From NCBI GenBank assembly GCA_016296235.1, contig JAEDJR010000032.1, forward strand, positions 1 through 13,728: a DNA stretch of 13,728 bases. The letters run 5' to 3'. This DNA comes from Oscillospiraceae bacterium. Lineage in GTDB: Bacteria > Bacillota > Clostridia > Oscillospirales > Oscillospiraceae. This document shows positions 1 through 6,881 of this stretch, one piece after another. How positions within the stretch are numbered: position 1 is the stretch's first letter; each line of letters starts with the position of its first letter. The notes under the pieces were generated by a model that worked only from the letters and a program-made list of their open reading frames with translations, had not been told where the DNA came from and did no database searches. The position numbers and the translations under genes are program-made.

Positions 1-1356
1 ATCAACGATATCATGAACGCCCACAACCTGGGCATGGTAGCTCTGAACGCCCGTATGCAGCACGAGCGCAACTATGACGATGAGAAGCTGGCCTCCATCG
101 GCCTGAAGCGTCTGGACATCGATCCCGAGCGCATCGAGTGGAACTTCGTCATGGACTTCTGCTGCCAGGCTCTGCGCAAGATGGAAATCGGCCTGGGCGA
201 GGGCAAGATGGAAGGCTACCGCATGACCACCCGCACCAACATCGCCGTTTCCTCCGAGCTGATGGCCATTCTGGCTGTGGCCCGCGACCTGCCCGACCTG
301 CGCGACCGCATCGGCAAGATCGTTCTGGCCTACGACAAGAAGGGCAACCCCGTCACCGCCGAAGATCTGGAAGTCGCCGGCGCCATGACCGCCTGGATGC
401 GCAACACCATCAACCCCACCCTGTGCTACACCGTCGAGCATCAGCCCTGCCTGGTCCATGCCGGCCCCTTCGCCAACATCGCCATCGGCCAGAGCTCCAT
501 CATCGGCGACCGTCTGGCACTGAAGCTGTTTGACTATCATGTCACCGAGTCCGGCTTCGCTGCGGATATCGGCTTCGAGAAGTTCTGGAACGTCAAGTGC
601 CGTCTGTCCGGCCTGAAGCCCCACGTCTCCGTTGTGGTTGCCACCATCCGCGCTCTGAAGATGCACGGCGGCGGCCCCGAGGTCCGTCCCGGCCGTCCTC
701 TGCCTGTGGAATACACCGAGGAGAACCTGGAGCTGCTGGAGAAGGGCTGCTGCAACCTGTTCCATCATGTGAACAACGTCAAGAAGTCCGGCATCAAGCC
801 CGTCGTCTGCATCAACCGCTTCCATACCGACACCGACGCCGAAGTGGCTCTGCTGCGGAAGCTGTGCGCTGAGCAGGGTGTCCGCTGCGCCCTGTCCGAG
901 CACTGGCGTTATGGCGGCGAAGGCGCTCTGGAGCTGGCCCAGGCCGTTGTCGATGCCTGCGAAGAGCCCGAGGAGCCCATCAAGTTCCTGTACGATCTGG
1001 ATACTCCCCTGCGTGAGCGTGTGGAGCTGATCGCCAAGGAAGTCTACGGCGCTGACGGCGTGGATTGGTCCGATCTGGCTCTGGAGAAGGCCAAGCGCTT
1101 CGAGAGCGATCCCAAGTACAAGGATTACTGCACCATGATGGTCAAGACCCATCTGTCCCTGAGCCACGATCCCACCCTGAAGGGCGTGCCGAAGGGCTGG
1201 CGTCTGCCCATCCGCGACATCCTGGAGTACGGCGGCGCCAAGTTCCTGTGCCCCATGGCCGGCACCATCTCCATGATGCCCGGTACCGGCTCCAACCCCG
1301 CTTACCGCAGAATCGACGTGGACACCGAGACCGGTAAGGTTTCCGGCCTGTTCTAA
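1..1356 (+). CDS. fhs: Formate--tetrahydrofolate ligase, 5'-truncated by window edge
   Basis: This cytoplasmic enzyme makes 10-formyl-tetrahydrofolate from formate, ATP and tetrahydrofolate, the one-carbon donor for purine synthesis and, in acetogens, for the Wood-Ljungdahl methyl branch. The frame is open from base 1 and gives 451 residues. The family is about 555-590 residues, so the N-terminal ~130, including the ATP-binding P-loop, lie upstream of the window. Visible family motifs include GPFANIA, ALKLFDYHVTESGFAADIG, KCRLSGLKP, ATIRALKMHGG, the INRFHTDTDAE segment, GGEGALELA and a C-terminus ending in GLF as in other members. It differs from the classical clostridial enzyme by an insert after the first helix (around bases 60-110) and about 9 extra residues after ALKMHGG (around bases 670-715). 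The ATG at base 13 is internal, not the start. It is a separate transcription unit from what follows, because a strong terminator comes next. The identity is secure; the exact subfamily is not. Confidence 0.95.
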   Translation: MNDIMNAHNLGMVALNARMQHERNYDDEKLASIGLKRLDIDPERIEWNFVMDFCCQALRKMEIGLGEGKMEGYRMTTRTNIAVSSELMAILAVARDLPDLRDRIGKIVLAYDKKGNPVTAEDLEVAGAMTAWMRNTINPTLCYTVEHQPCLVHAGPFANIAIGQSSIIGDRLALKLFDYHVTESGFAADIGFEKFWNVKCRLSGLKPHVSVVVATIRALKMHGGGPEVRPGRPLPVEYTEENLELLEKGCCNLFHHVNNVKKSGIKPVVCINRFHTDTDAEVALLRKLCAEQGVRCALSEHWRYGGEGALELAQAVVDACEEPEEPIKFLYDLDTPLRERVELIAKEVYGADGVDWSDLALEKAKRFESDPKYKDYCTMMVKTHLSLSHDPTLKGVPKGWRLPIRDILEYGGAKFLCPMAGTISMMPGTGSNPAYRRIDVDTETGKVSGLF

Positions 1357-1393
1357 GTATTTTCCTTCCCCCTTTCAAAATCTACCAAGCAAG

Positions 1394-1432
1394 CCGCATG
1401 GGGCGCCGCAAGGCGTCCCATGCGGTGTTTTT
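1394..1432 (+). terminator. Intrinsic terminator of fhs
   Basis: A 14-bp stem (1394-1407 CCGCATGGGGCGCC paired with 1412-1425 GGCGTCCCATGCGG) has a single G-U wobble and a GCAA tetraloop of the stable GNRA class, followed by TGTTTTT. It lies 38 bp after the fhs stop codon and just before the lrgA promoter, so it insulates the two units. Confidence 0.9.
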
Positions 1433-1441
1433 GGCCGAAGA

Positions 1442-1470
1442 TTGACAAATGATCGGCACAACGGTATAAT
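1442..1470 (+). promoter_or_regulatory. Perfect consensus sigma-A promoter for lrgAB
   Basis: TTGACA (1442-1447) and TATAAT (1465-1470) are both exact consensus hexamers with the optimal 17-bp spacer. The predicted transcription start near 1477 gives a leader of about 46 nt before the lrgA GTG codon. No obvious operator palindrome overlaps the hexamers. A promoter this strong usually implies high basal expression or control by a repressor that cannot be identified here. Confidence 0.85.
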
Positions 1471-1522
1471 AATCCGCAATTTATGGCCTATCTTGAAGGC
1501 ATGAGAAAAGAGGAGATGTGCT

Positions 1523-1891
1523 GTGTCTGTGGTTGCGCAGCTGAGTTTGATCTGTATGGTATGTCTGGCGTCGGAGGGACTGGCCGCCGTGCTGCCGTTT
1601 CCGCTTCCTGCCAGCGTGCTGGGAATGCTGTTGCTGCTGATCCTGCTGTTCGGCAGGGCGGTGAAGCCCCGGCAGCTGCAGCAGACCGCCGATTTCCTGC
1701 TGGGGAATATGCCCTTGTTTTTCGTACCGGCCTGCGTGGGGATTATCCGGTATACCGATGTGCTGTTCCGGAATTTCTGGGCCATTGTGCTGATTAGCCT
1801 GCTGACCACGCCCCTGGTGTTCTTTGTCACCGGCCATGTGGTGCAGCTGACCATGAAGTGGATGCGGCGGAAGGAGGGTGCCAAATCATGA
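1523..1891 (+). CDS. lrgA: CidA/LrgA family membrane protein
   Basis: This is a small integral membrane protein of 122 residues, the usual length for the LrgA/CidA/YsbA family. Members were described as holin-like proteins modulating murein hydrolases; in Bacillus subtilis the YsbA-YsbB (PftA-PftB) pair was shown to transport pyruvate. Four hydrophobic segments are visible (about residues 3-23, 29-44, 62-77 and 85-104), then a basic tail (KWMRRKEG). The family signature PFPLPASVLGMLLLL covers residues 25-39, followed by a FLLGNMPLFFVP segment near 58-69. The start is a GTG: AGGAG at 1511-1515 lies 7 nt upstream, and the other in-frame GTG at 1529 is too far from it. The stop codon overlaps the lrgB start, so the two are translationally coupled and probably form one complex. 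The substrate cannot be read from the sequence. Confidence 0.88.
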   Translation: MSVVAQLSLICMVCLASEGLAAVLPFPLPASVLGMLLLLILLFGRAVKPRQLQQTADFLLGNMPLFFVPACVGIIRYTDVLFRNFWAIVLISLLTTPLVFFVTGHVVQLTMKWMRRKEGAKS

Positions 1892-2574
1892 TGGACGCCA
1901 TCTTGTCTTCCCCCTTTTTCGGCCTGGGCCTGTGCCTGATGACCTATCTTCTGGGCAAGTGGATTCAGAAGAAAACCGGCTGGCTGCTGGCCAACCCACT
2001 GCTGATTTCTGTGGCCCTGTGTATTGCGGTGCTGGTGCTGCTGGACATTCCCTATGAGAAATTCGCCAGGGGCGCCGACGTGATTAACTGGATGCTGGCG
2101 CCGGTGACGGCGCTGCTGGCCCTGGGCATCTACAACCAGCGGAGGATCCTGAAGGAATACTTTGTTCCTGTTCTGCTGGGCTGCCTGGCCGGAAGCGCCA
2201 CCAGCATTTTCAGCGTGCTGGCGCTTTGCAGGGCGTTTGGGGTGGACCGGGCCGTGACGGCTGCGATTCTGCCCAAGAGCTGTACCACGCCCATCGCTGT
2301 GAGCATCGCGGAGAGTCACGGCGGTCTGGCTGCCATCGCGGCAGCCTGTGTGATGATTGCCGGTGTGACCGGTGCGCTGTGTGCCCCGCTGTTTGCCAAA
2401 TGGCTCGGGATCCACGACCCGGTGGCCCAGGGCCTGGCCACCGGCGCCTGCAGCCATGCCCTGGGCACCACAAAGGCCCGGGAGATGGGCGAAATCCAGG
2501 GCGCCATGAGCTCCATCGCCATCGGCGTCTGCGGCCTGATTTCCGTGGTGCTGTCCCTGTTTATTTCTATATAA
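1888..2574 (+). CDS. lrgB: LrgB/CidB family membrane protein
   Basis: This 228-residue polytopic membrane protein is the normal partner of LrgA and is of typical family length. Hydrophobic segments run through nearly the whole chain. The family signatures are present: PKSCTTPIAVSIAESHGG at residues 129-146 and GACSHALGTTKAREMGEIQGA at 186-206. These conserved stretches are thought to line the transport path in relatives that move pyruvate or related small acids. ATG at 1888 is chosen because AAGGAGG (1871-1877) lies 10 nt upstream and because it makes an ATGA overlap with the lrgA stop. The longer reading starting at 1858 would lie inside lrgA and has no ribosome binding site. No gene for a LytS/LytT-type regulator, which often controls this pair, is in the window. 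The family is certain; a pyruvate role is inferred from homologues. Confidence 0.92.
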   Translation: MMDAILSSPFFGLGLCLMTYLLGKWIQKKTGWLLANPLLISVALCIAVLVLLDIPYEKFARGADVINWMLAPVTALLALGIYNQRRILKEYFVPVLLGCLAGSATSIFSVLALCRAFGVDRAVTAAILPKSCTTPIAVSIAESHGGLAAIAAACVMIAGVTGALCAPLFAKWLGIHDPVAQGLATGACSHALGTTKAREMGEIQGAMSSIAIGVCGLISVVLSLFISI

Positions 2575-2636
2575 CGGAGCGCCCGCTGCAATGCTTTATT
2601 TACAAAAGAGTGAGAAAATCGAAATATGCACAGCCC

Positions 2637-2790
2637 CCCTCGTGCCCCCTTTACAGGGGGCTGTCAGCGAAGCTGACTGGGGGTTGTATCGATCAGCAAT
2701 TTTTCCGAAAAACGATACAATTGCCGATTTGCAGCAACCCCCAGCCTCCGCTGCGCTCCGGCAGCCCCCCCTGTGGAGGGGGCACGAGGG
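2637..2790. repeat. Imperfect palindromic intergenic repeat (MITE/REP-like)
   Basis: The outer arms (about 2637-2686 and 2735-2790) are long imperfect inverted repeats. They begin with CCCTCGTGCCCCCT on the left and close with AGGGGGCACGAGGG on the right, and their inner ends are GGGGGTTG and CAACCCCC. A further inner pair, TTGTATCG (2684-2691) and CGATACAA (2713-2720), extends the stem. Each arm also folds by itself: the left arm holds CCCCC/GGGGG (2645-2660) and GTCAGC-GAA-GCTGAC (2663-2677). The differences between arms are small and partly compensated. C-rich paired repeats of this style are familiar between genes in gut Firmicutes, and this one carries no transposase. It could act as a bidirectional terminator or RNA stabiliser after lrgB, but that is inference. 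Confidence 0.75.
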
Positions 2791-2828
2791 CGTGCAGCGC
2801 AGGTTCAGGGCTTGACAACTTGCATATA

Positions 2829-2860
2829 AAACCGATCTGTGAACATTCACAGGTCGGTTT
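2829..2860. terminator. Terminator-like hairpin between lrgB and purE
   Basis: A 15-bp stem (AAACCGATCTGTGAA at 2829-2843 with TTCACAGGTCGGTTT at 2846-2860) has one wobble pair and a tight loop. On the + strand it is followed by the weakly T-rich ATCTGTTTTA; on the - strand it is followed by TTTTATATG. It could end lrgAB transcription or work in both directions. It is 255 bp beyond the lrgB stop, and the U-tract is imperfect, hence moderate confidence. Confidence 0.5.
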
Positions 2861-2914
2861 ATCTGTTTTACGGACACCCGGCGAAGACACGGCGGGCGCG
2901 TTTTCATCTTGCGC

Positions 2915-3050
2915 GTCATTCCATATCGCCGAATCCTGAGATGACAAGACAGCTGGTTTTTGTACGAAAAAACAGGACGATCGACGGTTTCTGTGCAAAT
3001 CCAACAAGGAGCGTTCGGAAAATAGAGGCAAGAATCTCCATGGCAATGAC
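2915..3050. repeat. Possible decayed second intergenic repeat
   Basis: GTCATTCCAT at 2915-2924 and ATGGCAATGAC at 3040-3050 are inverted copies of one another apart from one extra base, and they bound 136 bp with no convincing coding content. Their GTCATT...AATGAC ends resemble the outer ends of a common class of small interspersed repeats in gut bacteria. The interior is not clearly palindromic, so this may be a degenerate copy or coincidence. Confidence 0.3.
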
Positions 3051-3147
3051 TTGTAAATAGTTCCGTTTCGTGATAAAGTGAAGATGCTCTATTTCTGCCA
3101 AAAAAATCTCTTTTTTTCAATTTGATGGGTTATTTTGGAGGTAAGAT
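3051..3147 (+). promoter_or_regulatory. Leader and weak candidate promoter of the purine operon
   Basis: This AT-rich stretch must contain or follow the promoter of the purE operon, because the upstream hairpins would stop most readthrough. The best candidate is TTGTAA (3051-3056) with GATAAA (3072-3077), a poor match with a short 15-bp spacer. An A7-TCTC-T7 tract lies at 3100-3117. The ribosome binding site GGAGG (3137-3141) sits 6 nt before the purE ATG. I looked for the conserved core of a purine riboswitch and did not see it, so the mode of control is unknown. Confidence 0.3.
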
Positions 3148-3642
3148 ATGAAAAAAGTAGGAATTGTTATGGGGAGCGACAGCGACCTGCCGGTGGTGCA
3201 GAAGGCCATCGACACCCTGCGCCAGTTTGAGGTGCCGGTGGAGGTCCACGTGTATTCCGCCCACAGAACGCCCAAGGAGGCGGGAGAATTTGCCCGTAAT
3301 GCCCGCGCCAACGGAATTGGCGTAATTGTAGCCGCTGCCGGCAAGGCGGCCCATCTGGCTGGCGCCCTGGCTGCCAACACCACCCTGCCGGTGATTGGAA
3401 TCCCTGTAAAATCCAGTAATCTCGACGGTATTGACGCTCTATTGTCCACGGTGCAGATGCCCTCCGGAATTCCGGTGGCCACGGTTGCCATAGACGGCGC
3501 GGTCAATGCCGCTTTGTTGTCTATTCAGATGTTGGCCATTGAGGATGCCGCCCTGGCGGAGAAGCTTCAGGCCAAACGGGACGCGGACGCCAGAAAGGTT
3601 CTGGAAAAGAACGCGGCCATCGAAGCACAGTTTCAAAATTGA
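3148..3642 (+). CDS. purE: 5-(carboxyamino)imidazole ribonucleotide mutase / AIR carboxylase subunit
   Basis: PurE forms CAIR, the carboxylated intermediate that PurC then uses. The 164-residue length is normal for this octameric cytoplasmic enzyme. The phosphate-binding motif GSDSD is at residues 9-13, SAHR with the catalytic His39 at 37-40, the flexible loop AGKAAHLAG at 64-72, and VQMPSGIPVATVAI at 102-115. SAHR and AAHL point to class I (N5-CAIR mutase) rather than class II, which has SAHK and lacks AAHL. The loop has Lys66 where E. coli has Gly and Ala71 where it has Pro. No purK, the usual class I partner, is in this cluster. The start is clear, with GGAGG 6 nt upstream. It is the first gene of the operon; purC follows after 23 bp. 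Confidence 0.97.
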   Translation: MKKVGIVMGSDSDLPVVQKAIDTLRQFEVPVEVHVYSAHRTPKEAGEFARNARANGIGVIVAAAGKAAHLAGALAANTTLPVIGIPVKSSNLDGIDALLSTVQMPSGIPVATVAIDGAVNAALLSIQMLAIEDAALAEKLQAKRDADARKVLEKNAAIEAQFQN

Positions 3643-3665
3643 TTCGGATACAGGAGGAACTTATC

Positions 3666-4376
<711 letters not shown>

Positions 4377-4391
4377 CAGAGGAGAGACACT

Positions 4392-5813
4392 TTGGGCGGC
4401 TTTTTTGGAGCGGTCTCCCACAGAGACTGCGTTTTGGACATTTTCTTCGGCGCGGATTATCACTCCCACCTGGGTACCCGCAGAGGCGGCATGGCGATCT
4501 ATGATGCGGCCTCCGGCTTCCAGCGCCAGATTCACAACATTGAAAACACCCCGTTCCGGACCAAGTTCGAGAACGACCTGGAGAAATTCCACGGCTGCAG
4601 CGGCATCGGCTGTATCAGCGATACGGACCCCCAGCCCCTGCTGGTGCGCTCCCACCTGGGTCTGTATGCCATTGCCACCGTGGGCGTCATTCACAACGAC
4701 GAGGCCCTGGTGGAGGCCTGCTTCTCCGGCCCCGGCCATCAGTTTATGGCCATGAGCTCCGGCAACGTCAACCAGACCGAGCTGGTGGCAGCCCTGATTA
4801 ACCAGAAGGACTCCCTGGTGGAGGGCATCCGGTACGCCCAGGAGGTCATTGACGGCGCAGCCACCATTCTGCTGCTGCTGCCCGACGGCATCCTGGCAGC
4901 CCGGGACCGGCTGGGCCGGCTGCCGGTGCTGGTGGGCCATAATCAAGACGGCTACTGCGTGTCCTTTGAATCCTTTGCCTATCACAAGCTGGGCTACGAC
5001 GACTATTATGAGCTGGGCCCCGGCGAGATCGTGAAGCTGACGCCGGACGCCATGACCCAGCTGGCGGAGCCGGGCCGGGAAATGAAAATCTGCGCCTTCC
5101 TGTGGACCTATTATGGCTACCCCAACTCCAACTATGAGGGCAAAAACGTGGAGGTCATGCGCTACCGCAACGGCGAGATCATGGCCCGGGACGAGGAAGC
5201 GCGGGGCACTCTGCCCGATGTAGACTATGTGGCCGGCGTGCCGGATTCCGGCCTGCCCCACGCCATCGGCTATGCCCAGGAAAGCGGCAAAACCTTTGCC
5301 CGTCCCTTTGTCAAATACACCCCCACCTGGCCCCGGTCCTTTATGCCTGCCAGCCAGGAGGTCCGCAACCAGGTGGCCAAGATGAAGCAGATTCCCGTTC
5401 CGGAGCTGATTCAGGACAAGAAGCTGCTGTTTGTGGATGATTCCATCGTCCGCGGCACCCAGCTGCGGGAGACCGTGGACTTCCTCTATGCCAGCGGCGC
5501 CAAAGAGGTTCATATGCGCTCCGCCTGCCCGCCGATTATGTACGGCTGCCGGTATCTGAACTTCTCCCGCAGCAAGTCGGAGATGGAGCTGCTGACCCGC
5601 AAGACCATCCAGCGCCTGGAGGGCGAGGAGGGCCTGCGGCACCTGGACGAGTATGCCGACCGGGATACGAAACGCGGCCAGTGCATGCTGAAAACCATCT
5701 GCCAGGAAATGGGCTTTGATTCTCTGGAGTATCAGTCTCTGGACGGCATGCTGGAGGCCATCGGCCTGGACCGCGAGAAGGTCTGCACCTACTGCTGGAC
5801 CGGAAAAGAATAA
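4392..5813 (+). CDS. purF: PurF-type amidophosphoribosyltransferase lacking the glutaminase nucleophile
   Basis: This is a homologue of PurF, which makes phosphoribosylamine from PRPP and a nitrogen donor, the first committed purine step; 473 residues is normal length. The C-terminal transferase half is intact: the PRPP loop VDDSIVRGT is at 348-356, with VPDSG at 283-287. Cysteines 234, 386, 465 and 468 match the four 4Fe-4S ligands of Bacillus PurF. The N-terminal Ntn-hydrolase half is altered. It begins MGGFFG where PurF has a nucleophilic Cys after Met or a propeptide; HVRY has become CISD (74-77), HNGN is gone, and SDTE has become NQTE (127-130). Direct use of glutamine is therefore unlikely, and free ammonia or a partner glutaminase is inferred. 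The start is TTG at 4392, with AGGAGA about 6 nt upstream; no in-frame upstream codon offers a Cys. Similar MGGFFG proteins are known from Bacteroidetes and Clostridia (recalled, not searched). Confidence 0.9.
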   Translation: MGGFFGAVSHRDCVLDIFFGADYHSHLGTRRGGMAIYDAASGFQRQIHNIENTPFRTKFENDLEKFHGCSGIGCISDTDPQPLLVRSHLGLYAIATVGVIHNDEALVEACFSGPGHQFMAMSSGNVNQTELVAALINQKDSLVEGIRYAQEVIDGAATILLLLPDGILAARDRLGRLPVLVGHNQDGYCVSFESFAYHKLGYDDYYELGPGEIVKLTPDAMTQLAEPGREMKICAFLWTYYGYPNSNYEGKNVEVMRYRNGEIMARDEEARGTLPDVDYVAGVPDSGLPHAIGYAQESGKTFARPFVKYTPTWPRSFMPASQEVRNQVAKMKQIPVPELIQDKKLLFVDDSIVRGTQLRETVDFLYASGAKEVHMRSACPPIMYGCRYLNFSRSKSEMELLTRKTIQRLEGEEGLRHLDEYADRDTKRGQCMLKTICQEMGFDSLEYQSLDGMLEAIGLDREKVCTYCWTGKE

Positions 5814-5837
5814 TGGATTGAGAGGAGCATTCCCCCC

Positions 5838-6881
5838 ATGAAGAGTTACAGCGATTCCTACGCTGCCGCCGGTGTGGATATCACCGCCGGCTATCAGGCT
5901 GTGGAGCTGATGAAGTCCCACATTGCCAGAACCGCCAACGAAGGCGTTTGCTCGGATATCGGCGGCTTCGGCGGCCTGTTTCTGCCCAACCTGGCCGGGA
6001 TGGAGGAGCCTGTGCTGGTCTCCGGCACCGACGGTGTGGGCACCAAGCTGAAAATGGCCATCCTGATGGACAAGCACGATACCATCGGCATCGACTGCGT
6101 GGCCATGTGCGTCAACGATATCATCTGCGCCGGCGCCAAGCCTCTGTTTTTCCTGGACTATATTGCCTGCGGCAAGAATTATCCCGAAAAAATTGCCGCC
6201 ATCGTCTCCGGTGTGGCGGAGGGCTGCGTCCAGTCCGGCGCCGCCCTCATCGGCGGTGAGACCGCCGAGCATCCCGGCATGATGCCCGCGGAGGAGTATG
6301 ACCTGGCGGGCTTTGCCGTGGGCATTGTGGACCGGAAAAAGATCATCGACAACAGCAAAATGGCGGCCGGCGACGTGGTGCTGGCCCTGCCCTCCACGGG
6401 CATCCATTCCAACGGCTTCTCCCTGGTGCGCAAGGTGTTTGACATTGACAACAACAATCCTGAGCTGTACGTGGCCCGGGAAGAGCTGGGCGGCAAGACC
6501 GTGGCCGAGACCCTGCTGACGCCCACCCGGATCTATGTCAAGCCCATTCTGGCCCTGCTGGAGCAGGTGGCGGTCAAGGGAATTTCCCACATCACCGGCG
6601 GCGGCTTCTTTGAGAACATTCCCCGCAGCATTCCCGACGGCCTGGGTGCGAAGATCGCCTATGCCGACGTCAAGGTGCTGCCCATCTTCGACCTGATTGC
6701 CAAGACCGGAAATATCTCCCGGCGCGATATGTTCAACACCTTCAATATGGGCGTGGGCATGAGCGTCGTGGTGTCCCCGGCGGATGTGGACAAGGCCCTG
6801 GAGATCCTGCGTGCCTGCGGTCAGGACGCCTACGTCCTGGGCGAGATCATCGAGTCCGAGGAAAAGGTGGTCCTGTGGTAA
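5838..6881 (+). CDS. purM: Phosphoribosylformylglycinamidine cyclo-ligase (AIR synthetase)
   Basis: PurM closes the imidazole ring of FGAM with ATP to give AIR. The 347 residues fit the family (about 340-350). It shares the PurM/PurL fold. Visible motifs: GTDGVGTK at residues 63-70, MCVNDIICAGAKPLFFLDY at 90-108, IGGETAEHPGMM at 138-149, STGIHSNGFSLVR at 186-198, HITGGGFFENIPR at 251-263 and FNMGVGM at 302-308. The start ATG has GAGGAG (5822-5827) 10 nt upstream and lies 24 bp after purF. Its last codons overlap the purN start by 7 bp, so the two are probably translationally coupled. Nothing is odd about this gene. Confidence 0.98.
   Translation: MKSYSDSYAAAGVDITAGYQAVELMKSHIARTANEGVCSDIGGFGGLFLPNLAGMEEPVLVSGTDGVGTKLKMAILMDKHDTIGIDCVAMCVNDIICAGAKPLFFLDYIACGKNYPEKIAAIVSGVAEGCVQSGAALIGGETAEHPGMMPAEEYDLAGFAVGIVDRKKIIDNSKMAAGDVVLALPSTGIHSNGFSLVRKVFDIDNNNPELYVAREELGGKTVAETLLTPTRIYVKPILALLEQVAVKGISHITGGGFFENIPRSIPDGLGAKIAYADVKVLPIFDLIAKTGNISRRDMFNTFNMGVGMSVVVSPADVDKALEILRACGQDAYVLGEIIESEEKVVLW

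Noticed and set aside
1483..1797. Alternative + strand frame starting at ATG 1483 over lrgA
   Set aside because: It has no ribosome binding site, and its protein lacks the LrgA motifs found in the overlapping frame that starts at GTG 1523.
1375..2457. 360-codon minus-strand open frame opposite lrgAB
   Set aside because: It crosses the fhs terminator and the lrgAB promoter and lies antisense to two membrane proteins with clear family motifs; its composition is that of a shadow.
2812..2830. TTGACA followed by TATAAA as a promoter
   Set aside because: The spacer is only 7 bp, far too short, and the second box runs into the hairpin stem.
2226..2939. 237-codon plus-strand open frame overlapping the end of lrgB and the repeat
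   Set aside because: Its first half is out of frame inside lrgB and its second half is repeat sequence; composition is Arg/Gly/Cys-rich without a motif.
3013..3023. GTTCGGAAAAT as a PurR PurBox on the minus strand
   Set aside because: It resembles half of the Bacillus PurBox (CCGAAC core), but no partner box of opposite orientation lies at the required ~16-nt spacing, and that regulator is mainly known from Bacilli.
2596..3120. 174-codon minus-strand open frame in the lrgB-purE gap
   Set aside because: It translates straight through the palindromic repeat and the hairpin, has no family motif, and such readings of interspersed repeats are common false genes.
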